Part shown: piece by piece, positions 15,902-23,874 of the stretch
Numbering within the stretch: the first letter of the stretch is position 1
Layout: every line of letters begins with the position of its first letter
From: Planctomycetaceae bacterium
GTDB lineage: Bacteria; Planctomycetota; Planctomycetia; Pirellulales; Pirellulaceae
DNA: 38,533 nucleotides
Assembly (NCBI GenBank): GCA_002724245.1
Contig: PBOG01000002.1
Coordinates: forward strand, 30,062-68,594
Direction of reading: 5' to 3'
Made by a program: the position numbers and the translations under genes
The notes under the pieces: generated by a model
The model's input: the letters and a program-made list of their open reading frames with translations, nothing else
Told to the model about the DNA's origin: nothing
The model's database searches: none

Positions 15902-17974
15902 ATGATGGATAAGGTTTCGCAATCGCTCGCAACAGACCGCCGACAGCTCTTGCATTACAGTGGCATTCCACTCCTGGCCTGGGCGGCCGGACCAACCATG
16001 TCCTGGGCCGCTGCAGACTCAGAGGCCCCCTTGAATCGTTTTCCACGCATGGTCCATGAGTTCTTCGTACGCCAGGTACGAGAACTCGAACAACGCAATC
16101 ACCGCATCAAGCGGAACCTCAATAGCCGGTCGGATGCCGAAAATTACGTCCGCCAGGTACGCGAAAAGATTCGCCTCTGCTTTGGCCCCTTTCCCGCGCG
16201 TACACCGCTCAATGCAACGGTGACCGGGATACTCACACGGCCTACCCACCGTATCGAAAAAGTGATCTTTGAAAGCCGGCCGGGCTTCCCGGTAACCGCG
16301 AATCTGTATTTACCCTCCAAAATTAGCCAACCTGTCCCTGGCGTCGTGGGTACCTGTGGTCATTCCAGCAACGGCAAGGCCGAACCGGCCTACCAGGCCT
16401 TCGCACAAGGTCTGGCGCGACAGGGCTATGCCTGCTTGCTCTACGACCCCATAGGGCAAGGAGAACGGCTACAGTACGTCGACAAGAACGGCCAGCCACG
16501 ACTGAGGCCAGGAACCCGCGAACACCTTTATGCCGGCAACCAGCAATTCCTGGTCGGACAATTTTTTGGTAGCTGGAGAGCCTGGGACGGGGTACGGGCG
16601 TTGGACTATTTACTCACCCGTAAAGAAGTCGACTCCACACACCTTGGCGTAACCGGGAACTCGGGCGGCGGGACAATGACCACCTGGCTGTGTGGCCTGG
16701 AAAGACGTTGGACCATGGCCGCACCCTCCTGTTTCGTCACTACGTTTCGACACAATCTGGAAAACGAATTACCGGCCGACACCGAGCAATGCCCGCCCCG
16801 CGCACTTGCTTTGGGACTGGATCACGAAGATTTTCTGGCCGCAATGGCGCCGAAGCCCACAATGATCCTGGCGAAAGAACGCGATTTCTTTGATGTCCGC
16901 GGCAGTGAAGCAGCGTTTCAGCGGCTGCAAAAACTCTATCGACTGCTGGGCGCGGAAGAGAAATCCGGCCTGTTCGTAGGCCCCACAACCCACGGGTTTT
17001 CAAAAGAAAACCGTGAAGCCATGTACGCCTGGTTCCACCGTTCTACGGGGATCAACCATTCTCCCCGGGAAGCAGACTCAATTATCGAAAAAGACAAAGA
17101 CTTGCAATGCACGCCCACAGGACAAGTGGCGACCCTCCCAGGAACCCGAACTGTTTTTGATTTCACCAGGGAAACCTCGAGTAAATGGCGAACGACCCGT
17201 AAACCGATCGATGGCGTGGCGCTCACTAAAACAGTCCGAGAAGTGCTCAAATTGCCAGGCCAGAGCAGCTCAACACCGGAATATCGGATCTGGCGGCACC
17301 TCGGCAGCCGTGGTTACCCCGCCCCACACGCCGTTGCCTATGGCATTGAAACCGAAAAGAACGTCCAAGCCATCGTCTACAGACTGACACAAGAACGCTG
17401 GCAGTCACGTCCGCCACGCACAAAGCAGCCAGCCACACTGTACATCGCCCACCTTTCCAGCGATCAGGAGCTGCGCGAGGAACCCCTGATCAAGGAAATC
17501 ATCAGGGCGCAACCGAACCACGCGTTTTATACCTGTGACGTGCGCGGGATCGGCGAATCTCTTCCAGGAACCTGCAGCCCTGGGTCCTTTCACAGCCCTT
17601 ACGGCAGCGATTATTTCTACGCCATTCACAGCCTTATGTTAGACCGGCCGTACCTCGGTCAAAAAACCTTCGATGTGTTACGCGTTCTCGACTGGCTGAC
17701 ATCTATCGGCCACCCTGAGGTGCATTTAATCGGAAAGGGTTGGGGCTCCCTGGCAGCAACCTTTGCCGCGCTCCTGGCGCCATCCGTTCGCCAGGTTACG
17801 CTAAAACATGCCCTGACCGCGTATTCCGACATCGCCGAATCTGAGTATTACAGCTGGCCCTTGGCAACATTACTGCCTGGTGTACTATCACAGTTTGATT
17901 TGCCTGACTGTTACCGAAATCTGGCAGCCAAGCAACTTCGCATGATTGCCCCGTGGGGCGCCGAGGCAACCTGA
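15902..17974 (+). CDS. Secreted tandem alpha/beta-hydrolase, second domain lacking the nucleophile
   Basis: A 690-residue protein from the ATG at 15902. The N-terminus carries a likely Tat signal (TDRRQLLHYSG followed by a hydrophobic stretch and an Ala-rich region ending near SWAAADSE), so it is expected to be exported. The first hydrolase domain (about 90-380) has the nucleophile elbow GVTGNSGGG (Ser254), an acidic residue in ERDFFD and His364 in TTHGF; esterases of the acetyl-xylan/dienelactone type look like this. The second half (about 400-690) again has a hydrolase-like pattern, but at the elbow position it reads HLIGKGWGSLAA, with no serine, and no closing histidine is obvious, so it is probably non-catalytic. 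It starts 115 bp after the FAD enzyme. The frame is open upstream to 15836 but that part lacks the signal pattern. Substrate unknown. Confidence 0.75.
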   Translation: MMDKVSQSLATDRRQLLHYSGIPLLAWAAGPTMSWAAADSEAPLNRFPRMVHEFFVRQVRELEQRNHRIKRNLNSRSDAENYVRQVREKIRLCFGPFPARTPLNATVTGILTRPTHRIEKVIFESRPGFPVTANLYLPSKISQPVPGVVGTCGHSSNGKAEPAYQAFAQGLARQGYACLLYDPIGQGERLQYVDKNGQPRLRPGTREHLYAGNQQFLVGQFFGSWRAWDGVRALDYLLTRKEVDSTHLGVTGNSGGGTMTTWLCGLERRWTMAAPSCFVTTFRHNLENELPADTEQCPPRALALGLDHEDFLAAMAPKPTMILAKERDFFDVRGSEAAFQRLQKLYRLLGAEEKSGLFVGPTTHGFSKENREAMYAWFHRSTGINHSPREADSIIEKDKDLQCTPTGQVATLPGTRTVFDFTRETSSKWRTTRKPIDGVALTKTVREVLKLPGQSSSTPEYRIWRHLGSRGYPAPHAVAYGIETEKNVQAIVYRLTQERWQSRPPRTKQPATLYIAHLSSDQELREEPLIKEIIRAQPNHAFYTCDVRGIGESLPGTCSPGSFHSPYGSDYFYAIHSLMLDRPYLGQKTFDVLRVLDWLTSIGHPEVHLIGKGWGSLAATFAALLAPSVRQVTLKHALTAYSDIAESEYYSWPLATLLPGVLSQFDLPDCYRNLAAKQLRMIAPWGAEAT

Positions 17975-18000
17975 CCTCGACTCTCCGACCGATTGCCTTG

Positions 18001-18030
18001 AGTCCGTACCACAGTTTCAAGTCCGTACCA
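18001..18030. repeat. 11-bp direct repeat upstream of the LRR gene
   Basis: The 11-mer AGTCCGTACCA occurs twice, at 18001-18011 and 18020-18030, separated by 8 bp (19 bp centre to centre, nearly two helical turns). It lies in the 150-bp gap between the hydrolase and LRR genes, about 100 bp before the LRR start. The spacing suits a dimeric regulator binding one DNA face, but the function is inference. Confidence 0.5.
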
Positions 18031-18124
18031 GAACCATGTCAGCCAACATAGCGTTTTCCAGTATTGCAACTTGATCGCAGCTGCACTGACATGCCCGACT
18101 GCCTCCCCTCCCAAGGTGACAGAC

Positions 18125-19366
18125 ATGAAACGTTCAGGGGCCATTCTGCTTGCTTTACTCGTGGCAGTCGGTGGGTTGGTCTGGTTCGCCAGTGACTTGC
18201 AACTGTTATTTACAACTACGGCGATCGACGAACTAGGCCTTGATCCTGCAGAGATCCACCGCAACGAAAAGGGGCAAGTCACGCGGATCATCGTGAACAA
18301 AACAAAAGTCACCGACCAACTGCTCTTGCGGCTACCCAAACTCCGGCATCTGGAATATTTATGGCTCGCGGGAAGTCCCATCAGCGACCAGGGAATGGAA
18401 TCGTTGAACCGCCTCCCCAGGCTAAAAGCTCTCTTTCTCCAGCGCACGCAAGTCACGGGAACCGGTGCCGAACATCTGCTGGCGCTATCACAATTGGAAA
18501 GACTCGTGTTGTCTGAATGCCCCGTCGATGACAATGGCCTGGCAACAGTCGCACGTCTCACATCTCTCAAAGTTCTGCTGCTGGACGACACGCGTGTTTC
18601 TGACGCCGGGGTGAGTCACATTGGCAATATGGGCACACTAGTCGACCTCGACCTGAGTGGAACCCAGGTAACTAACCGGGCCATCGCAGCCTTGTCAGAA
18701 CTCGCAAATCTCAAATCGCTCAGACTGCAAAACACTCGCCTTTCGAAAACTCTACAGTTCTCCAAAACCAGCGTCTTGCGATCGCTCGACCTTAGCGCCA
18801 ATCCTGCGTTGGCAGGACTGAGCGTCGAGAAAATACCATCGGTTCAAATGCTGAACCTGAGCCGGACTGGCATTTCCGATGCGACGTTCCGGCCCACCTC
18901 CGCGCTCCGGGAACTACGCGATCTGAATTTGAGTGAAACCGCGATCACTGGTGCTACGTTAGACGTATTGCTTAGCTCATGTCCGCATCTCAAATGGCTC
19001 AATTTGGCCGGCAGCCAGACGGATGATCGGGGCATACAAAAGGTAAGCCACTTGAAACAGCTACGTGTGCTGTTCCTGGGTCGTACGCGAATTTCAGACG
19101 CAGCTGGCGTGCATCTCGGGCAGCTGACGTCTTTAGTCGATCTCGACTTGAGCCAAACCTCGGTGGGAGACGCTGGCCTTGGCGCACTCCAGACACTGAA
19201 AGCGCTGCGACGCCTTACGCTCGAAGCCACGCAGATCACAGAAGAACGTAGCGCCGAACTCAAACGCACGCTACCGCAACTGAACATTGTCACCGGCGTC
19301 GACGAACCGGCAGACGAACCGGCAGACGAACCGGCAGACGAAACCCGGGCAGAAAAAACGACATAG
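18125..19366 (+). CDS. Leucine-rich repeat protein with N-terminal membrane anchor
   Basis: A 413-residue protein. A hydrophobic N-terminus (LLALLVAVGGLVWFA) acts as a signal anchor or uncleaved signal peptide, so the repeats lie outside the cytoplasmic membrane. From about residue 60 to 390 there are some thirteen repeats of about 24 residues with the form LxxLxLxxTxIxDxGLxxL, the LRR subfamily common in planctomycete genomes and usually thought to bind protein. One internal repeat pair (about 205-245) is irregular. The tail is a short acidic tandem repeat (DEPA x3). Start: ATG at 18125, with AAGGTG 7 nt upstream, preferred over an upstream in-frame start at 18071. No partner or function can be named; it follows the hydrolase gene in the same direction. 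Confidence 0.8.
   Translation: MKRSGAILLALLVAVGGLVWFASDLQLLFTTTAIDELGLDPAEIHRNEKGQVTRIIVNKTKVTDQLLLRLPKLRHLEYLWLAGSPISDQGMESLNRLPRLKALFLQRTQVTGTGAEHLLALSQLERLVLSECPVDDNGLATVARLTSLKVLLLDDTRVSDAGVSHIGNMGTLVDLDLSGTQVTNRAIAALSELANLKSLRLQNTRLSKTLQFSKTSVLRSLDLSANPALAGLSVEKIPSVQMLNLSRTGISDATFRPTSALRELRDLNLSETAITGATLDVLLSSCPHLKWLNLAGSQTDDRGIQKVSHLKQLRVLFLGRTRISDAAGVHLGQLTSLVDLDLSQTSVGDAGLGALQTLKALRRLTLEATQITEERSAELKRTLPQLNIVTGVDEPADEPADEPADETRAEKTT
19301..19342 (+). repeat. 12-bp tandem repeat at the 3' end of the LRR gene
   Basis: Three perfect copies of GACGAACCGGCA (19301-19336) followed by half a copy, encoding DEPADEPADEPADE. The identity at the nucleotide level suggests recent slippage expansion, so copy number may vary between strains. 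Confidence 0.85.
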
Positions 19367-19469
19367 CTTCCCAACGGCACCTGATCTATATCGGTCACAA
19401 TGACGCCGTATTTCCAGGGGCCGCACGGAAACCAGGTAGCTAGACCAAACGTCCCAAACAGACAGACAC

Positions 19470-19497
19470 GTTACCCACCAGTTGGCACGGTAACTGG
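19470..19497 (+). promoter_or_regulatory. Two mutually exclusive hairpins upstream of the KAS III gene
   Basis: GTTACC (19470-19475) can pair with GGTAAC (19489-19494), and CCAGTT (19478-19483) with AACTGG (19492-19497). The two stems share bases 19492-19494 and cannot coexist. They sit 63-90 nt before the ATG at 19560. This could be a conformational switch, or chance; the stems are only 6 bp and no T-tract follows. Confidence 0.25.
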
Positions 19498-19559
19498 GCC
19501 GGTCGCACGGTGACAGTCACGGGTCAGCGAACCAACCTCCTCAGAAAACACGAACCGCG

Positions 19560-20624
19560 ATGTCTGTGCTTGCTGGATTTACTAGATTTGTCACACTCAC
19601 CGAAGCAGATGTCCCGCAATTGCTGCAGCGCATACAGGATGCCGATCTTGCAGTGAGTGGGAAACGCTACGGTGTTGCCTCGCGTTTAATTGCCCGACCG
19701 ACTGCGAGTGTTGTCGATCTGGCAACAGCCGCTTGCCGTAAGCTCCTTTCACTCGCTGCCATCCACCACAGCGACCTGGGAGCACTGATTCTCTCGAGTC
19801 GCATCAAAGACCCCACGACAGCAGCGCAAGAGTTGGCCCACCGCCTTGGTTTGAGCTGCGCGAGCCTTGGTATTGAACGAGCCTGCAGCGGGTTTCCTGC
19901 TGCAACGGCGCTGGCAATTGAACAAACACGTTCCAGAGGACGCCCCGTTGCCGTCATTGCGGCGGAGAAAATCAGCCCAAACATCAACTGGGAAACAGCC
20001 ACGCAACAACTTTCCGATCATCGTCGCGCCAGAGGGCAAGCCGCCAGTCTGTTTGCCGACGGTGCCGCTGGAGTCCTTGTCCTGCCAGAAGAAAACGATG
20101 CAAATCTGGCCATCCTTGATGCCTGGCAAGGAGAAGTCGAAGACCACGACGAGTTAATCCAAAAAACCGTCGTGGAGCAGGCAGTTGATCCGTGGGGCAA
20201 CACACGTCCCGGAGCAACCGAATGCATGAGCATGCCTGGCCGGCGCGGTTTTCTACTCGCAAAACGCGCGCCCCAAATCATGGCCCAGTCCATTTCGACG
20301 AGTCTCGCGAACATTCAGGCAGAACATGATCGCGCACCATTGACGATCACGCACGTGGTACCACATCAGGCGAGTGGAATTATTCTGACTGGACTGGCTC
20401 GTCACTTTCGCCGTCAGGACCATGTACCGCACATCTTGAAATGCATCGAGCACGTCGGAAACACGGTTTCTGCGTCGATTCCTACTGCCATGGCAACAGT
20501 ACAGGAGCAACTCCCACCGGGAGCGCTTGTCGCCATGCCATCGGTTGGAGCTGGCGGTCCTGGCTATCGCCCCGACGTGCTCAGCACCGGTTGCATCCTG
20601 TTACGTGTTGCAGGCACCGTTTAG
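19560..20624 (+). CDS. 3-oxoacyl-ACP synthase III (FabH/KAS III-like)
   Basis: A thiolase-fold condensing enzyme of 354 residues. The Cys-His-Asn triad typical of KAS III is visible: Cys109 in GIERACSGFP, His269 in VVPHQAS and Asn301 in EHVGNTVSASIP. FabH joins acetyl-CoA (or a branched starter) to malonyl-ACP; homologues also make beta-ketones, olefins or secondary metabolites. Departures from housekeeping FabH include an unusual N-terminus, a long charged stretch (QQLSDHRRARGQ) before LFADGAAG and PSVGAGGPGY at the C-terminus where FabH has a glycine-rich GFGGG loop. It may replace the fabH missing from the rpmF-fabD operon or serve a special pathway; sequence cannot decide. The ATG lacks a good Shine-Dalgarno. 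It is convergent with the SDR gene. Confidence 0.82.
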   Translation: MSVLAGFTRFVTLTEADVPQLLQRIQDADLAVSGKRYGVASRLIARPTASVVDLATAACRKLLSLAAIHHSDLGALILSSRIKDPTTAAQELAHRLGLSCASLGIERACSGFPAATALAIEQTRSRGRPVAVIAAEKISPNINWETATQQLSDHRRARGQAASLFADGAAGVLVLPEENDANLAILDAWQGEVEDHDELIQKTVVEQAVDPWGNTRPGATECMSMPGRRGFLLAKRAPQIMAQSISTSLANIQAEHDRAPLTITHVVPHQASGIILTGLARHFRRQDHVPHILKCIEHVGNTVSASIPTAMATVQEQLPPGALVAMPSVGAGGPGYRPDVLSTGCILLRVAGTV

Positions 20625-20860
20625 GGCGTCGACATCTTGCCCCGCGCATCAAGCTGGGCAGCTCGCACGGACCGACAACATGGCTCTTAACGCGTTCAGC
20701 TGAACATTTTTTTCGGGGCGCCGCGCAATAACGAAACCACCTGAGAACGCGCGACTGCATCTTGACAAAGAACCGGTATCAGCGGGTAGAGAAACAACGT
20801 CGCAATACGCCTGCGCCGTTACCCGTGTGGGCCGACTCTTGATGGTTCACCGTCACTCTC

Positions 20861-20880
20861 TGCATGCAAGGTTGCGTGCA
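20861..20880. terminator. Possible shared hairpin between convergent genes
   Basis: TGCATGCA and TGCGTGCA (with one G-T pair) form an 8-bp stem over a 4-nt loop in the 294-bp gap between the KAS III and SDR genes, 38 bp from the SDR stop. There is no T-tract on either side, so this is only a weak terminator candidate. The rest of the gap shows no gene. Confidence 0.25.
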
Positions 20881-20918
20881 ATAAAAGGCAACGACAGCGA
20901 CGCCAATTTCGAAGTCGA

Positions 20919-21689
20919 CTAATTGAAGCAAATGCCACCACAGACATTAAAAGACTGCCCGTTGATCGCTGAGGCTTCATCCCCTGCCAGGAAGACCGCA
21001 AGCGCAGCCACTTCCTCGGGTAACAAACGCCGTCCGAGGGGGGATGCCGCAGCTTCCAACTGCTCGAAACTCTGACCGGTGCGGTCCGCGTCGTATTCCA
21101 ACCGCTTGTCGTTCATCAATGTTGCAGTCACTCCAGGGCAAACCGCATTCGCGGTGACACCCCGATCACCAACCTCTTTGGCTGTTGCCTTGGTGAGCCC
21201 AGAGAGCGCATGCTTGCTGGCAATATACGCGGCACCATGTAGAGACGGAATCTTGGAATTAATCGACGCCACATTAATTATCCGCCCCCAGCCGCTTTCC
21301 AGCATTGCCGGCAAGACCAGCTTCGTGAGCAAATACGGTGCCGTGACATTCACTTCAAAACTCAGATCCCAAAATGCGTCATCAAAATCGACCAAGGGCC
21401 GAGGATCCTGACTGCTCCCAATTCCCGCATTGTTGACGAGGATCTCCACTGGCCCCCAGGTCTCAGTGACGCGAGCAACCAGTTCACCGGGAACGCTACG
21501 TACCGACAGATCCGCCGGAACCACTAGCGCCTGCCCCCCCTGGCTCTCAATCTCACCTGCCAGGCTCTCAAGCTCCGCAGTGCTGCGAGCGGCAATCGCT
21601 ACCCGCATCCCCTGTTGGCCCAGAGATAATGCAATCGCACGCCCGATACCACGTCCCGCACCCGTCACCACTGCAATTCGATCACTCAA
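20919..21689 (-). CDS. Short-chain dehydrogenase/reductase
   Basis: An NAD(P)-dependent classical SDR of 256 residues. The cofactor motif is TGAGRGIG close to the N-terminus, followed by NNAG, then the catalytic Ser in NVASINSK and the YIASK pair, and VCPGV after it. The coenzyme-strand residues (AARS) favour NADP. The closing NVCGGICFN matches the FabG-like group, but this is not in a fatty-acid operon and the substrate is unknown. I start at the TTG at 21689, with GGGAGA 8 nt upstream, giving MSDRIAVVTGAG and the standard SDR length; the frame is open to a GTG at 21749 but the extra 20 residues are not SDR-like. It is divergent from murB and convergent with KAS III. Confidence 0.85.
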   Translation of the reverse strand: MSDRIAVVTGAGRGIGRAIALSLGQQGMRVAIAARSTAELESLAGEIESQGGQALVVPADLSVRSVPGELVARVTETWGPVEILVNNAGIGSSQDPRPLVDFDDAFWDLSFEVNVTAPYLLTKLVLPAMLESGWGRIINVASINSKIPSLHGAAYIASKHALSGLTKATAKEVGDRGVTANAVCPGVTATLMNDKRLEYDADRTGQSFEQLEAAASPLGRRLLPEEVAALAVFLAGDEASAINGQSFNVCGGICFN

Positions 21690-21880
21690 GATACTGCTCT
21701 CCCAAGAAGGACATCCCGTTTGACACGTCCACCTATTTTGCCGGGTCACCTACCGCGAGGCAATGAGCAACCTGGCAGCGCCCCGAATTCGCCACTCGGG
21801 GCAGCATCACATTGACACTCCGCGAAACGCTGCCTAAGATCGCACCTCGCCCGGGCAACCTGCGAATCAGGAACGAGGCT

Positions 21881-22759
21881 ATGGAGATTTTTGGCGGACT
21901 AGAGCACGTAGTGCGCGCTCAAGAACCATTAGCGCCATATACGGGCCTGCGCGTCGGTGGCACCACCGAGTATTTCGCAGAACCCACTTCGATCGACGAG
22001 CTCACGACGCTGGTCAAACGCTGCCGTGAACGGGATATGCCATTCCGCCTTCTGGGGGGCGGATCGAATGTGCTGGTCCGCGATGAAGGTGTTCAAGGGC
22101 TGGTAATCCACCTATCCGCTCCGCAATTCTCGGAAATCAAGCCGCGTGGCGAGGAGCTTGTGGTCGGTGGCGGGGCCAAGCTGGGCCATGTCATTTCGAC
22201 AGCGGTACGCGAAGGGCTTGCCGGACTCGAACCTTTGGTCGGTATTCCCGGAACTGTGGGAGGCGCATTGCACGGAAACGCTGGTACAGCAGGCGGCGAC
22301 ATAGGACGGCGCACCATCGAAGCCCAAGTACTGACGCGGGCCGGGGAGATCCATACACGTACGAAAGCCGATCTTCGATTTGCTTATCGCCAAAGCAGCC
22401 TGGACGAACTCGCGATCCTCACAGCAACTTTTTCACTTGAGATGGAAGACCCCGCGGAACTCACTAAACGCATGCAGACGCTCTGGATCGTAAAAAAGGC
22501 AAACCTGCCACGCGGCGGATTCAATACAGGCTGCGTATTTCGCAACCCCCCAGGCGCCAATGCGACAGCACTGCTAGAACAGGCTGGCCTCAAAGGTACC
22601 ATCCTCGGTGACGCACAAGTCAGCGACGAAAATGCGAATTATATCGTGTCTTCCGCTACCTCAAGCAGCGCCGATTTACTGCGTTTGATCGAGCATATGC
22701 AAAAGCAAACGCTGGACCGGCTAGGGGTTGAGCTGGAAGTAGAACTCGAGATCTGGTAA
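21881..22759 (+). CDS. murB: UDP-N-acetylenolpyruvoylglucosamine reductase
   Basis: Reduces UDP-GlcNAc-enolpyruvate to UDP-MurNAc using NADPH and bound FAD, an essential step in peptidoglycan precursor synthesis in the cytoplasm. The FAD-binding fold shows LLGGGSNVLVRDEGVQGLVI, then GAGLEPLVGIPGTVGGALHGNAGT-type elements (seen as GLAGLEPLVGIP followed by GTVGGAL), RFAYRQS with the conserved Tyr/Arg and GGFNTGCVFRNPP. At the position of the usual catalytic Ser (GSxFKNP), it has Cys, as some MurB proteins do. With the ATG at 21881 the length is 292 residues, typical of the shorter type II form; AGGA lies about 8 nt upstream. The open frame goes back to a TTG at 21812. It is followed in the same direction by an ftsQ-like gene, a remnant of the division and cell wall cluster. 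Confidence 0.95.
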   Translation: MEIFGGLEHVVRAQEPLAPYTGLRVGGTTEYFAEPTSIDELTTLVKRCRERDMPFRLLGGGSNVLVRDEGVQGLVIHLSAPQFSEIKPRGEELVVGGGAKLGHVISTAVREGLAGLEPLVGIPGTVGGALHGNAGTAGGDIGRRTIEAQVLTRAGEIHTRTKADLRFAYRQSSLDELAILTATFSLEMEDPAELTKRMQTLWIVKKANLPRGGFNTGCVFRNPPGANATALLEQAGLKGTILGDAQVSDENANYIVSSATSSSADLLRLIEHMQKQTLDRLGVELEVELEIW

Positions 22760-22867
22760 ACGACTCTCCTGTCCTGCGTGCTGCTCCCTCTCACGGCAGC
22801 AGTGATCTAGTCGCTGGCATTCCGCCACGGGAAAGAACCTCGTGATGAATGCTTAAGAAGGAACGTA

Positions 22868-23833
22868 ATGAGCGCAACTCGAGACAACCGACTCGCTCGA
22901 CTCATTGCTCAGGCGTCCACGCTGTTGCGCCTCGCCACCAGCTCCACAGGAAGCGTCTTCCTGATCCTCACGCTTGCCGGTGGGATCTTCACCTGGGCAT
23001 GGATGCGCTGGGGTCATGAAGTCATCAGCGACGCTCGCTTTGCACTTTCGGTCGACAAAATCGAAGTGCCCGCCCAGCCAACTTGGATTCAGTCCAACGT
23101 GAAAGAAGAAGTCGTTCGCGATGCCAAGCTTGCCAGCCTGTCGTTGCTGGACCACGCTACAGCGCTGAAAGTGGACCGCGCGTTTGCATTACACCGCTGG
23201 GTGCGACGCGTGGAACGCGTTGACAAACAATCGTCGCGCCGATTGATCGTACAACTGCTGTACCGCCAACCAACGATTATGGTCAAGGCCGATCCAGACG
23301 GCTTCTGGCCGGTCGATACCGAAGGATACCTGTTGCCACCAAATGAGTTCTCTGAACTACAGACACGTGAATACTTGCATGTCCGCGGTGTCACGCCTCA
23401 ACCGGCAGGAGGCGTCGGAACACCCTATGGCGATGAAAGAGTGGCAGCTGCAGCACGTATTGCCTCGGCCTTGACCGACGTCTGGAAAGATCTCGATCTG
23501 TTTGCGATTGAACCCCAGTCCGCAACTGCCGAAGCCATCTTTACCACAGCCGTGATCTACGAACTTGTCACCCGACAAGGAACGCGTATCGTCTGGGGCA
23601 ACCCTCCTGACAAAGAAAGGCAGTCAGAATCTACAGCGGCGGACAAGGTCCAACGCCTGGTCGACTACGCGGAAAGACACGGTTCACTCGACGGTGCCTC
23701 GGTGATCGATCTAACTGATTTTCGTGCCCTGAGAATTACGCCTCGGCTCGTTGGCAACAGACCAGACAGCGGTGACCAGGACCACCAGGAAACACCGCAG
23801 GCTGCGCAACGGGGAAATCTGCGGCAGCGTTGA
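22868..23833 (+). CDS. ftsQ: FtsQ/DivIB-like cell division protein
   Basis: A bitopic protein of 321 residues. A short basic N-terminus is followed by one membrane segment (about 28-48: SVFLILTLAGGIFTWAW), then an extracytoplasmic region. The middle section holds the FtsQ pattern: a POTRA-like module, HRWVRRVERV (compare the WVxxVxVxR of FtsQ), LIVQLLYRQPTIMVKADPDGFWPVDTEGYLLP (compare the ExPxAxW..vDxxG.l of FtsQ). In other bacteria FtsQ links FtsK to FtsB/FtsL at the division site. The position right after murB, as in dcw clusters, is the strongest support. Many Planctomycetes lack ftsZ, so its role here is open. AAGGAA lies before the ATG. The tail beyond about 295 is polar and likely disordered. 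It is convergent with csrA. Confidence 0.6.
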   Translation: MSATRDNRLARLIAQASTLLRLATSSTGSVFLILTLAGGIFTWAWMRWGHEVISDARFALSVDKIEVPAQPTWIQSNVKEEVVRDAKLASLSLLDHATALKVDRAFALHRWVRRVERVDKQSSRRLIVQLLYRQPTIMVKADPDGFWPVDTEGYLLPPNEFSELQTREYLHVRGVTPQPAGGVGTPYGDERVAAAARIASALTDVWKDLDLFAIEPQSATAEAIFTTAVIYELVTRQGTRIVWGNPPDKERQSESTAADKVQRLVDYAERHGSLDGASVIDLTDFRALRITPRLVGNRPDSGDQDHQETPQAAQRGNLRQR

Positions 23834-23854
23834 ACGGCGTCAACTGCTCTTTTC

Positions 23855-23874
23855 AGGCCCCCAGAGAAAGGCCT
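23855..23874. terminator. Terminator hairpin between ftsQ-like gene and csrA
   Basis: AGGCC (23855-23859) and GGCCT (23870-23874) form a 5-bp stem with a 10-nt loop, followed by TTATTC on the plus strand. It fills the 41-bp gap between convergent genes and ends directly at the csrA stop. A weak intrinsic terminator for the plus strand is plausible. Confidence 0.4.

Noticed and set aside
17911-18591. Minus-strand open frame of 226 codons opposite the hydrolase end and the LRR gene
   Set aside because: No motif is visible; its residues are rich in Ser/Arg as expected from the reverse complement of the LRR repeats.
20694-20713. Palindrome GTTCAGCTGAAC followed by a T-run as terminator of the KAS III gene
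   Set aside because: The T-run looks convincing, but the palindrome can form only a 4-bp stem with a 4-nt loop, too weak for an intrinsic terminator.
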